From positions 1,646,501 through 1,710,500 of the forward strand of contig NZ_CP104007.1 of assembly GCF_029201545.1 (NCBI RefSeq): DNA of 64,000 bases, read 5' to 3'. Below are positions 29,707-37,701 of the stretch, piece by piece. Under the pieces are notes generated by a model. It was not told where the DNA came from, did no database searches, and saw only the letters and a program-made list of their open reading frames with translations. Both the position numbers and the translations under genes were made by a program. The first letter of the stretch is position 1, and each line of letters opens with the position of its first letter. The stretch is from Devosia sp. FJ2-5-3 (GTDB lineage: Bacteria; Pseudomonadota; Alphaproteobacteria; Rhizobiales; Devosiaceae).

Positions 29707-30027
29707 ATGAAAATTACCGTTACCGACCAGGCAGGCGAAGTGCACGAGCTCGAAGGGCTCGAGGGCTGGCGCGTCATGGAGGTCATTCGCGACTGGGGCC
29801 TCAACATCAAGGCCGAATGCGGCGGGGCGCTGAGCTGCGCCACCTGCCATTGCTATGTGGATAGCGACTGGCTCGACGCGGTGGGCGCCCCCAGCGACGA
29901 AGAAGAGGACATGCTCGACAGCGTCGGCGACGTGAAGCCGAACTCGCGCCTCTCCTGCCAGATACTCTGCTCGGATGCTCTCGACGGCCTCAGGCTGACC
30001 CTCGCCCCCAGCGCCGCCAAGGACTGA
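29707..30027 (+). CDS. [2Fe-2S] ferredoxin, adrenodoxin type (second copy)
   Basis: A 106-residue ferredoxin with ligands in ECGGALSCATCHCYV (C-x5-C-x2-C) and RLSCQIL. An extra cysteine follows the third ligand (CHCYV) and another comes after the fourth (QILC), neither present in the paralogue at 23041. EEEDMLDSVGDV is the acidic recognition helix. ATG 29707 is well placed after GAGGAG. It follows the ferredoxin-NADP reductase and is its most obvious redox partner. Confidence 0.93.
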   Translation: MKITVTDQAGEVHELEGLEGWRVMEVIRDWGLNIKAECGGALSCATCHCYVDSDWLDAVGAPSDEEEDMLDSVGDVKPNSRLSCQILCSDALDGLRLTLAPSAAKD

Positions 30028-30107
30028 CGCCAGCGTTGGCGATGCTTTAAGGCCTATGCGGCAGGATAGGGAAGTTTCCCTTATACTTCCGTAACATAGG
30101 TTAGTCC

Positions 30108-30869
30108 ATGAGTGCCGTTTCGTGCCAAGGCTGCAAAGATGCGGCGCCGTTTCCGATTGCCTTCACCATGGCGTTTCATCCCATAGTGGATGTGGTCCAG
30201 GGCGAAATCTGGGGCTACGAGGCGTTGGTTCGGGGCGTGGACGGGCAGGGCGCTGGCGCGGTGCTTGCCGCCGTCACCGAAGCGAACCGCTATGTGTTCG
30301 ACCAGGCCTGCCGGGTCAAGGCGATCGAACTGGCCGGCGCGCATCTGCCGGCCTCATCCACCGCTCGCCTGTCGATAAATTTCATGCCCAATGCGGTCTA
30401 TGAGCCCAAGGCATGCATTCGCGCCACCCTGGCGGCAGCGGCGCGCACCCAGTTCAATCCGCAGCGCCTGATGTTCGAGTTCACCGAGAACGAGCGCATG
30501 GCGGATGTGGCTCATGTCGCCAATATCGTGGCTGAATACAAGCGCATGGGCTTCCTCACCGCGCTCGATGATTTCGGCGCCGGCTATGCCGGGCTCGGCC
30601 TGCTGGCCAAATTCCAGCCCGACCTCATCAAGATCGACATGGAATTGCTGCGCGGCATCGACACCTCCGCGGCGCGTCGGCACATCATCGGCGCCATCGT
30701 CACCATGGCGCGGGAAATGGGCGTGGTCGTGCTGGCCGAAGGCGTCGAGACGGAAGCAGAGCTGACCGCGCTCCGCCAGGCCGATATTTCGCTGTTCCAG
30801 GGCTATTATTTTGCCCGGCCCCGGGTCGAAACCTTCGACAAATTCGAAGGGCTCAGCCAGGCAGCCTGA
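30108..30869 (+). CDS. EAL domain cyclic-di-GMP phosphodiesterase
   Basis: A 253-residue protein that is essentially one EAL domain, hydrolysing c-di-GMP. Catalytic residues appear intact: EALVRG at 38-43, Asn91 in NFMPN, Glu124 in FEFTENE, the metal-binding LDDFGAGY at 153-160, Lys175 in LIKID, Glu211 in EGVET and Gln231 in FQGYYFARP. A short N-terminal extension carries Cys6-x2-Cys9, which could bind metal or sense redox state (inference). There is no transmembrane or sensory domain. Its stop codon abuts that of the convergent ycjF-like gene with no gap. Being in a flagellated cell, it may influence motility. Confidence 0.9.
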   Translation: MSAVSCQGCKDAAPFPIAFTMAFHPIVDVVQGEIWGYEALVRGVDGQGAGAVLAAVTEANRYVFDQACRVKAIELAGAHLPASSTARLSINFMPNAVYEPKACIRATLAAAARTQFNPQRLMFEFTENERMADVAHVANIVAEYKRMGFLTALDDFGAGYAGLGLLAKFQPDLIKIDMELLRGIDTSAARRHIIGAIVTMAREMGVVVLAEGVETEAELTALRQADISLFQGYYFARPRVETFDKFEGLSQAA

Positions 30870-31880
30870 TCATTTGGCGACGTCCTGTGTCACCTTGACC
30901 AGTTCGGGAATAAAATCCCGGACGGTCGGTTGGGGGAGCGCGTCGAAGGGCAGGGGACGGACGACGCGCATGGCGGCAATGCCGACGCGAACCGTCATCA
31001 GGCCATTGACGACGCCCTCGCCCAATCGCGCGGAGAGCTTTGCCGCCAAGCCCTGGCCCACGAGCTGCTCCACGACGCCATCGGTGAGCACGAGGCCGCC
31101 TGTGACGGCCAGATGCGTCAGCACGGACCCAGCGAGCCTCCAGAACCCGAAAAAGCCTGGGCGGGCTCCGTAGAGGGCCGCAATCGCCCCCGCAAGCCGT
31201 ACGCTTTCGTAGATGACGAAGGCAATGTCGATGAGAGCCCGGGGCGAGACGGCCGTCACCAGGGCCACGCGGCGCGCCGAGGCCGCCGTCAGCGATTTGG
31301 CGCGGGCGTCCAGCTGGGCCATGAGATTGCGCTCGGCGAGGGTAATGACTTCGGTCCCGTCGAAGAGATTGGGGAGGTGCCGGTTCACCTCGTCCCGGGC
31401 GCGGGCAAGATCGGCGCGGCCGGCATAGACGCCATCGAGATGGCTCACCACCGCTCCGGCCAATTTGCGGTCATTCTCGAGGCTGGCCTTGGTGGCGTCA
31501 GCCTTGAGCGCATCGAGCACGCGCAGGCGGCGCAGCGCCAGGAATTCTCGAAACACGAGCGCCGCCACGGCGACGACGAATGCGCCAAGCACACCAAGGC
31601 CGATCCAGCCGAGATATTCATTGCTGGCAAAGAGGTCCCGGATCAGCCGGTCCGCGGCAAGGCCCAGCCCGGCGGAAACGAGAATGCCACCCGTCGTCCA
31701 GGCGATCCTGCCGATCCAGCTCATACGCCGGGGTGGTGGAGTGATCAGTTGGGGATCGAGTTCGGGCTCGAACGCCGTCTCGACGATTTCTGCGCGGTCG
31801 GGCGTGAAGGCGCGGGGAGCGCGCATCGGTTCGGCGGATTGCGCGCTCGGGGTAATGGTGTGGGCAACAGGGCGCTTCAT
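30870..31880 (-). CDS. YcjF/UPF0283 family membrane protein (DUF697, TIGR01620)
   Basis: A 336-residue protein with a Pro-rich cytoplasmic N-terminus, a paired transmembrane segment at roughly residues 60-115 (IAWTTGGILVSAGLGLAA, YLGWIGLGVLGAFVVAVAALVF) and the DUF697 C-terminal half (ALIDIAFVIYESVRLAGAIAALYGARPG, TDGVVEQLVGQGLAAKLSARLGEGVVNGL). It is the usual partner of YcjX, and its start overlaps the ycjX stop as ATGA. The pair is stress-linked in enterobacteria; function is not settled. Confidence 0.88.
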   Translation of the reverse strand: MKRPVAHTITPSAQSAEPMRAPRAFTPDRAEIVETAFEPELDPQLITPPPRRMSWIGRIAWTTGGILVSAGLGLAADRLIRDLFASNEYLGWIGLGVLGAFVVAVAALVFREFLALRRLRVLDALKADATKASLENDRKLAGAVVSHLDGVYAGRADLARARDEVNRHLPNLFDGTEVITLAERNLMAQLDARAKSLTAASARRVALVTAVSPRALIDIAFVIYESVRLAGAIAALYGARPGFFGFWRLAGSVLTHLAVTGGLVLTDGVVEQLVGQGLAAKLSARLGEGVVNGLMTVRVGIAAMRVVRPLPFDALPQPTVRDFIPELVKVTQDVAK

Positions 31881-33430
31881 GCCATCCAGTCTCCGATGAG
31901 ATAGTCGAGCGCCCGGTCGAGCCTGATATGGGGCAGGACAGGGTCGCCGGAAGCGTTGCGCTCGAGCTTTTGCGGCGGCGCGAAGCGCAAGAAATTCAGC
32001 TCGACGGGGCTGCCATCCTCGAACAATGAATCCGGCCTTGCCGGCAAGTCACCGGGAAACAAGGCAATTTCGGTCTTGCCGTCATAAGTGGTGTCGCCCA
32101 ATTCCTCTCCGGCGATCGGCGTGCCGATCAGGGTTGCCAGCGTCTCGCCGCCCTCGCGGATCGTGCCCTCGCTGGTCGCCCTTATGCCGGCCATGGCGAT
32201 GGATTTGGTCTCGGTTCCCGCAAAGCGGGCGCGCTTGGTTGCATCGGCAACGAGGCGATTGAGAATGGCTTCGAGCTTGTCGTGGCTCGTGTGATGGACG
32301 TGATCGGCCTTGGTGGCGGCAAAGAGTATCCGGTCGATCCGTCGCGTGAAGGGCCGCAGCAGCGGATTGGCCTCCCCCTGACGGAAGCAGGCGAGCACGG
32401 CGGTCAGCGCGGTTTCGAGATCGCTGACGGCGCCGGGACCGGCATTGAGCGCCCGCAACGTATCCACCAGCACCACCTGCCGGTCGAGCCGGGCGAAATG
32501 GTCACGGAAGAAGGGGCGGACGATCCGGTCCTTATAGGCCTCGTAGCGCTGTTCCAGCATACGATAGAGGCTGTTGCGCGGGATGTCACCAGCTGGCAGA
32601 GGCAGGGGCGCGAAGGTCAGCGCCGGCGAGCCCTCGAGGTCTCCCGGCAGCAGGAACCGACCCGGCGGCAGGGTTTCGAGTGCTCCGTGCTCGCGGCTGC
32701 GGCGGAGATAGGTGGTGAACGCCCCGGCCAGATGCTCGGCCAGAATGTCGGTGGCCTGGCCCTTCACATCGGTCTTGTCGAGTTCGCCCAGAAAATCAGC
32801 CGCTTCGGACAGATGGCTGGGCAGATTGGCGCGGGCGAGCGCGTCCTTGCTCCATTCGGCAAAGGTGAGGCCGAGCAGGGGCAGGTCGAGCAGCCATTCG
32901 CCGGGATAGTCGACGATGTCGAGATTGAGCGTTGTCGGTCCGCGCATGCCCGACCACCATTTGGCCGACTGGAATTTGAGGACGAGGCGCAATTGGGAAA
33001 TGCGTCGCGTGCCCTCCGGCCACTCGGGCGGGTTGCCGGTCAGCGTCGCAAGATGCTGCTCATAGGCAAAGCGGGGAATGGTAGCGTCGGGATATTCGGC
33101 CAGCCGCGCCCCGATGAAGCGCCCCTCGGCCAGGGGCGTAAAGCCGGGCAGGCGGCCCTGGGTCAGCAGATTGTGCACCAGCGCGGTGATGAAGATGGTC
33201 TTGCCGGCCCGGCTCAGCCCCGTCACGCCGAGGCGCAGCGTGGGCGTGAACACTCCCGTGGCGCTGTCGGCAAGATTGGAGAGGGCAATGCCCAGTTCGT
33301 CGGTCAGGGTGGTCGGCGGCTGTGGCAAGGCATTGTCCCCATTCGTCCCTGCAAGGTAGGGAGCGGGGCGCGGTTTGCAAAGAGGTGTCAAGTTCATACA
33401 ATTGTCGCGTCCCTGTAGTGGAGGCGTCAT
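31877..33430 (-). CDS. YcjX family P-loop protein (DUF463)
   Basis: A GTPase-like protein of about 500 residues. The P-loop GLSRAGKTIF sits near residue 70, followed by family segments ISQLRLVLKF, LDIVDYPGEWLLDLPLL, RQVVLVDTLRALNAG and KADHVHH. DYPGEW corresponds to the DxxG switch motif. The start is uncertain: ATG 33430 has AAGGGGAGG almost touching it, while ATG 33397 lacks a clear site. It is the first gene of a two-gene operon with ycjF and diverges from the phoX-like gene only about 60 bp away, so the promoters must be compact or overlapping. Confidence 0.88.
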   Translation of the reverse strand: MTPPLQGRDNCMNLTPLCKPRPAPYLAGTNGDNALPQPPTTLTDELGIALSNLADSATGVFTPTLRLGVTGLSRAGKTIFITALVHNLLTQGRLPGFTPLAEGRFIGARLAEYPDATIPRFAYEQHLATLTGNPPEWPEGTRRISQLRLVLKFQSAKWWSGMRGPTTLNLDIVDYPGEWLLDLPLLGLTFAEWSKDALARANLPSHLSEAADFLGELDKTDVKGQATDILAEHLAGAFTTYLRRSREHGALETLPPGRFLLPGDLEGSPALTFAPLPLPAGDIPRNSLYRMLEQRYEAYKDRIVRPFFRDHFARLDRQVVLVDTLRALNAGPGAVSDLETALTAVLACFRQGEANPLLRPFTRRIDRILFAATKADHVHHTSHDKLEAILNRLVADATKRARFAGTETKSIAMAGIRATSEGTIREGGETLATLIGTPIAGEELGDTTYDGKTEIALFPGDLPARPDSLFEDGSPVELNFLRFAPPQKLERNASGDPVLPHIRLDRALDYLIGDWMA

Positions 33431-33466
33431 CCTCCCCTTCTATTCCCGCTCCGACCGGCCCTCCCG

Positions 33467-33486
33467 GGCCCGCTGTTGAGGAGCGA
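33467..33486 (+). promoter_or_regulatory. 20-base leader shared with the ferredoxin gene at 29707
   Basis: Exact repeat of 29684-29703, again three bases before the ATG (33490). It contains the GAGGAG ribosome binding site of the phoX-like gene. Confidence 0.6.
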
Positions 33487-33489
33487 TCG

Positions 33490-35472
33490 ATGAACGACCA
33501 GACCCCCATCTTCAAGACGTCACAGCTCGAGGCCGCCGATGCCGAGCCGCGCAATCTGTCGGGCAACCCGACCATGGGCGAGCTGATCAGTGTCCGTTTC
33601 TCGCGCCGCGGTTTCCTCAAGGGCTCGCTGGCGGTTTCTGCCATTGCCGCCACGGTCAGCCCGCTGGCGCTCCTGACGGCGGGCGAAGCGAAGGCGGCGG
33701 GTGCTTCGGCCTTTTCGTTCACTGAAGTCGAGGCCGGGGTCGACGCGACCCATCACGTGGCCGAGGGCTATGACGCCGATATTCTGCTGCGCTGGGGCGA
33801 CGGGCTGTTCGCCGACGCGCCAGAGTTCGACCCCGCCAACCAGACCGCTGCCGCCCAGGCCCGACAGTTCGGCTACAACAATGACTATGTCGGCTATATC
33901 CCCCTCGATGGCTCGAGCGAACATGGCCTGCTTGTGGTCAACCACGAATACACCAATCCGCACCTGATGTTCCCGGGCCTCGTCACGCTGGCCGAGGGCA
34001 CGATCACCATGAACCCGCTCAGCAAGGAGCAGGTCGATATCGAGCTCATGGCCCATGGCGGCACGATCGTCGAAATCCGCAAGGACCAGGGCAAGTGGCA
34101 GGTGGTCAGGGACGGCCAGTATAATCGCCGCATCACCGCCGAAACGGAGATGGAAGTGCGCGGTCCGGCGGCCGGGCACGACCGGCTCAAGACCAATGCG
34201 GATCCGACCGGCACCAGGGTTTTCGGCACGCTGAACAATTGTGCCGGCGGCGTCACGCCTTGGGGCACCTACATCATGGCCGAGGAGAATTTTCACGGCT
34301 ATTTCGGCGGCGAATTGCCTGCCGACCATCCCGAAGCGGCCAATTACGAGCGCCTTGGCCTGCCCGAAGGGTCCTATGAATGGGCGGCCTTCTATGACCG
34401 GTTCGACGTTTCCAAGGAGCCCAACGAGCCCAACCGTTTCGGCTATATCGTCGAAGTCGACCCGATGGATCCCAACTCGGTTCCGAAAAAGCGCACGGCG
34501 CTGGGCCGTTTCAAGCATGAGGGCGCCGAGTCCATCGTCAGCAAGGATGGCCGCGTGGTCTTCTATCTCGGCGACGACGAACGCTTCGACTATGTCTACA
34601 AATTCGTGACGGCCGGGACCTTCAACCCCGACAACCGCGCCGCCAATATGGACCTGCTCGATGACGGCACGCTCTATGTCGCAAAGTTCGACGCGGATGG
34701 CTCCATGGAATGGCTGCCGCTCGTCCACGGCGAGGGACCGCTGACGGAAGCGAACGGCTTTGCCAGCCAGGCCGATATCGTCATCGAGACACGCCGCGCC
34801 GCCGATCTCCTCGGCGCCACAAAGATGGACCGCCCTGAAGACGTCGAGCCGAACGCCAGCAATGGCAAGGTCTATGTCATGCTGACCAACAATACCCGTC
34901 GCGAGGCGGATCAGGTCGATGCGGCCAACCCGACGGCCAAGAACGCCTTCGGCCATATCATCGAGATCGCCGAGCGCGATGGTGACTTTGCCGCCACGAG
35001 CGGCAGCTGGGAAATCCTGCTCAAATGCGGAGATCCCTCGATTGCCGAAGTCGGGGCAAGTTTTTCGACCGATACGACCGCCAATGGCTGGTTCGGCATG
35101 CCGGACAATTGCGCGGTCGACAGCGATGGCCGCCTCTGGGTCTCAACCGATGGCAACAACCCCTCGGCCACCGGCCGCACGGATGGTCTGTGGGCGGTGG
35201 ATACGGAAGGGGAGGCACGTGCAACCTCCAAGCTCTTCTTCCGCGTGCCGGTTGGCGCTGAAATGTGCGGCCCGGTCTTTACCGATGATGGGGAGACCTT
35301 GTTCCTCGCCGTGCAGCATCCAGGCGATGGCGGCGACGATTGGGAAGGGTTCGGGCGTCCGTCCTATTACGAAGACCTCTCCACCCGCTGGCCGGATTTC
35401 GATCCCGCCATGCCGGTTCGCCCCTCCGTGGTCGTGGTGACCAGGCAGGGTGGCGGCAAGATCGCCGTCTGA
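33490..35472 (+). CDS. PhoX-family alkaline phosphatase-like protein, Tat-exported (DUF839)
   Basis: A 660-residue secreted protein. The twin-arginine signal SRRGFLKGSLAVSAIAATV starts about 37 residues in, consistent with export of a folded metalloenzyme. The body is the DUF839/PhoX beta-propeller: LLVVNHEYTNPHLMF, GTLNNCAGGVTPWGTYIMAEENFHGYF, KRTALGRFKHEGAES, VYMLTNN-like segments and DGRLWVSTDGNN. PhoX enzymes release phosphate from organic phosphoesters using calcium and iron. Phosphate-starvation control is expected, but no Pho box could be recognised in the short upstream gap. It ends at a strong terminator shared with convergent metA. Confidence 0.88.
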   Translation: MNDQTPIFKTSQLEAADAEPRNLSGNPTMGELISVRFSRRGFLKGSLAVSAIAATVSPLALLTAGEAKAAGASAFSFTEVEAGVDATHHVAEGYDADILLRWGDGLFADAPEFDPANQTAAAQARQFGYNNDYVGYIPLDGSSEHGLLVVNHEYTNPHLMFPGLVTLAEGTITMNPLSKEQVDIELMAHGGTIVEIRKDQGKWQVVRDGQYNRRITAETEMEVRGPAAGHDRLKTNADPTGTRVFGTLNNCAGGVTPWGTYIMAEENFHGYFGGELPADHPEAANYERLGLPEGSYEWAAFYDRFDVSKEPNEPNRFGYIVEVDPMDPNSVPKKRTALGRFKHEGAESIVSKDGRVVFYLGDDERFDYVYKFVTAGTFNPDNRAANMDLLDDGTLYVAKFDADGSMEWLPLVHGEGPLTEANGFASQADIVIETRRAADLLGATKMDRPEDVEPNASNGKVYVMLTNNTRREADQVDAANPTAKNAFGHIIEIAERDGDFAATSGSWEILLKCGDPSIAEVGASFSTDTTANGWFGMPDNCAVDSDGRLWVSTDGNNPSATGRTDGLWAVDTEGEARATSKLFFRVPVGAEMCGPVFTDDGETLFLAVQHPGDGGDDWEGFGRPSYYEDLSTRWPDFDPAMPVRPSVVVVTRQGGGKIAV

Positions 35473-35492
35473 GCCTTTGGCTGAAAAGCGAA

Positions 35493-35518
35493 GGGGCCGC
35501 TGCAGCGGCCCCTTTTTT
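35493..35518. terminator. Terminator between the phoX-like gene and metA
   Basis: GGGGCCGCTGCAGCGGCCCC is a perfect 20-base palindrome followed by six T. The T tract overlaps the metA stop codon, so it terminates the plus-strand transcript. Confidence 0.85.
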
Positions 35519-36425
35519 ATTGCCCGATCTCGTTCAGATCGTATGGCGTCGTCTGGTAGATCTCGTTGATCCAGTTCTGGAACAACAGATGCGCGTGGCT
35601 GCGCCAGCGATTTTCCGGCTCGACGGCGGGGTTGTCGCCCGGGAACAGATTGACCGGCAGCTTGGGGCTGAGGCCCGCCTGGACGTCGCGGTCATATTCG
35701 TCGGCGAGCGAGCGGTTGTCATATTCGAGATGGTTGAGAAAATAGACGGCCTTGCCCGCCCGGTCGCCCAGCATGCAGAGCCCGATATCGCTGTCGACCA
35801 AAACGTCGAGATCATCACCCACGCTCGTGCGGTCGATGTCGTTATAGCGCGAGACCGGGATCATCGGGCTGTCGGACATGCCGCGCAGGAATGGCGAGCG
35901 CGAATTGACGATGCGGTGGCGGAAGACGCCGAAGGCCTTTTCCTCCATGCGGTGGCGCCGGACGCCGTGGAAATGGTGCAGTGCGGCCTGGGCGCCCCAG
36001 CAGATGAACATGGTGTGGTGCACATTGGTGCGCGTCCACGCCATGATTTCGAGCATCTCGTTCCAGTAGCGAACGTCCTCGAAGGGGATATGCGCAATGG
36101 GCGCGCCGGTGACGATAAAGCCGTCGAACTTGCGTTCGCGCACCTCTTCCCAGGTCTGGTAGAAGGAGTTGAGATACTCCTCAGAGGTGTGCTTGGACTG
36201 GTGCTCGGTGATCCGCACGAGGCTGAGATTGACCTGTAGCGGGGTGGCGCCAATCAGCCGCGAAAACTGCGTCTCGGTCCGCTCCTTATTGGGCATCAGG
36301 TTCAGCAGGCCGATTTCGAGCGGGCGGATGTCCTGCCGCGAAGCGCGGCTGGAATCCATGACATTGACGCCCTCTTCTTCGAGCGTCTTGCGGGCAGGCA
36401 GATTGTCGGGAATGCGAATAGGCAT
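35517..36425 (-). CDS. metA: Homoserine O-acyltransferase, MetA family
   Basis: A 302-residue enzyme that acylates L-homoserine for methionine synthesis. The acyl-accepting Cys142 lies in [13 protein letters not shown], exactly at the E. coli position. The catalytic His232 and Glu234 are in NHLEYDN, and the opening [20 protein letters not shown] is invariant in the family. Position 111, which separates succinyl (Gly) from acetyl (Glu) enzymes, is Ala here ([13 protein letters not shown]), so the acyl donor is unclear. ATG 36425 is used; the longer frame adds a non-conserved tail. No SAM riboswitch is visible in the 67-bp upstream gap. Confidence 0.95.
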   Translation of the reverse strand: MPIRIPDNLPARKTLEEEGVNVMDSSRASRQDIRPLEIGLLNLMPNKERTETQFSRLIGATPLQVNLSLVRITEHQSKHTSEEYLNSFYQTWEEVRERKFDGFIVTGAPIAHIPFEDVRYWNEMLEIMAWTRTNVHHTMFICWGAQAALHHFHGVRRHRMEEKAFGVFRHRIVNSRSPFLRGMSDSPMIPVSRYNDIDRTSVGDDLDVLVDSDIGLCMLGDRAGKAVYFLNHLEYDNRSLADEYDRDVQAGLSPKLPVNLFPGDNPAVEPENRWRSHAHLLFQNWINEIYQTTPYDLNEIGQ

Positions 36426-36490
36426 GTTGGCCTCACAAACGGGCAACGAAAAAACCGAATAGCGAACAGGCGCGTCCCCAATGGGGCGCG

Positions 36491-37357
36491 CTAACGCATT
36501 CGCTTCTCGATGGCCGACGCGACCAGGTCGGTGAACTCGTCGCCATCGCGGACCGTCGCCAGATCCGACGCGTCTATCGTATAGCCGAAATTGTCGGCCA
36601 GCGCCTGGTAGCGGGGCAGGCGGTTGTGCAACAGGGCCTCAAACCCCCAGGCGCCGAACTTTGCCGGGTCCACGTCGTCGTCCTCGTGGATGCCTTCGAT
36701 GTGCTTGAACTCGGCCCATTTCTCGACCAGGAATTCGGGCCGATAATACATGGGCTTGGGACTCTGCTTGAAGCGCCGAACCAGCTCGGAGGCGTCCTTG
36801 TCGGTGCCGCGGATGTAGAGCAGCAGACTATTGCCGGTCAGCGCCTTGACCACCGGATCTTCCGGATCGGTGTGGTCGATGACCTCGATCAGCGACCCGC
36901 CCGTGTCCGCGATGAAATCTCTGTAGCCATAGAGTTGCTTGGCCCGGTCGATGAAGTGCGGCACGTCCAGCAGGGCCGAAATTTCGGCCACGCGATGCTG
37001 CTCCTGGCGGCGCTGATATTCGGCCAGCGGCAGCCCGCCCAGCTTGGGATTGCCCGGCGTGCCCAGATAAGTCGAGAGCGGGTCGAGATTGTCGAAGGTG
37101 ATGTTGGACGAGATGTAGATCGAGTCCGAGCGCAGCAATTCCGCCAGGAACGGCACTTTCATCGCTTCGGCCTTGAAATTGTCGACGATGAACTCGCCCA
37201 TGTGCCGCGTGCCGATGCGGTAGTCCACCGAGTAGTGGAACCAGCGGTTCTTTCGCAGCAGATTGGACAAGCGCGTTTTGCCGACCCCCGCCATGCCGAA
37301 AACGGTCACGGCACGGCGTGGAGCATTGATGAACTCGTCGGGATTTTCAAACAGCAT
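36491..37357 (-). CDS. P-loop ATPase of unknown function
   Basis: A 288-residue soluble protein. The Walker A motif is [10 protein letters not shown] (Lys27), right after a short N-terminal strand (RRAVTVFG). Later features are [14 protein letters not shown] (candidate Walker B with acidic end), [11 protein letters not shown] and a histidine/acidic segment [13 protein letters not shown]. The fold looks like a nucleoside-kinase-type P-loop protein; I recall such unnamed ATPases in many alphaproteobacteria but know no defined function. ATG 37357 begins MLFENPDEF. It is upstream of metA on the same strand with a 65-bp gap containing a GC-rich hairpin, so joint transcription is uncertain. Confidence 0.75.
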   Translation of the reverse strand: MLFENPDEFINAPRRAVTVFGMAGVGKTRLSNLLRKNRWFHYSVDYRIGTRHMGEFIVDNFKAEAMKVPFLAELLRSDSIYISSNITFDNLDPLSTYLGTPGNPKLGGLPLAEYQRRQEQHRVAEISALLDVPHFIDRAKQLYGYRDFIADTGGSLIEVIDHTDPEDPVVKALTGNSLLLYIRGTDKDASELVRRFKQSPKPMYYRPEFLVEKWAEFKHIEGIHEDDDVDPAKFGAWGFEALLHNRLPRYQALADNFGYTIDASDLATVRDGDEFTDLVASAIEKRMR

Positions 37358-37530
37358 GACAGGCTTTTCGTGGTTCCCGCTGCGTTTAGAACAATCGTGA
37401 TGGCGGCACAAGTACGGACACCTGGCCGCCCGGAATGACGCGCTGGGTGGAGTGCCAGCAAACAAGGCCCTGTCATGGGGAAAGGAAGTGTGGTGCCAAA
37501 CTCACGACCCCGCCGGGAGCCACACTCAGA

Positions 37531-37545
37531 CGGCAGTTTTTGCCA
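37531..37545. promoter_or_regulatory. FlbD-like enhancer palindrome upstream of flgE
   Basis: CGGCA-gtttt-TGCCA. Same architecture as sites at 50279 and 57246-57274. It lies about 100 bp upstream of the sigma-54 promoter at 37633, the normal distance for an NtrC-type activator. Assignment to FlbD is inferred. Confidence 0.55.
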
Positions 37546-37632
37546 TGTTGTCGCCCCAAACTTGCCGGGTTGCCTGGTCCCTGCCGCCCTCCGCTCCAGC
37601 AAAAACATAGTTAATTCAGTTGGTTAACAAGT

Positions 37633-37648
37633 TGGCACTGTGCTTGCA
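37633..37648 (+). promoter_or_regulatory. Sigma-54 promoter of flgE
   Basis: TGGCAC-tgtgc-TTGCA has the full -24/-12 consensus with GG and GC exactly ten bases apart. The predicted start lies near 37660, about 40 bp before flgE. This is the best promoter match in the window. Confidence 0.88.
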
Positions 37649-37701
37649 TTGCAGGAGCCAAAACAGGCGTTTGCCTCGAATTTGGGGAACTGGAGTTATA
37701 G

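Noticed and set aside
36426..36490. Possible SAM riboswitch upstream of metA
   Set aside because: The gap is only 67 bases and lacks the SAM-II conserved core; it holds only a GC-rich hairpin after the ATPase gene.
37611..37629. GTTAA...GTTAAC upstream of flgE as a CtrA box
   Set aside because: The half sites are nine bases apart rather than seven, so it does not fit TTAA-N7-TTAAC.
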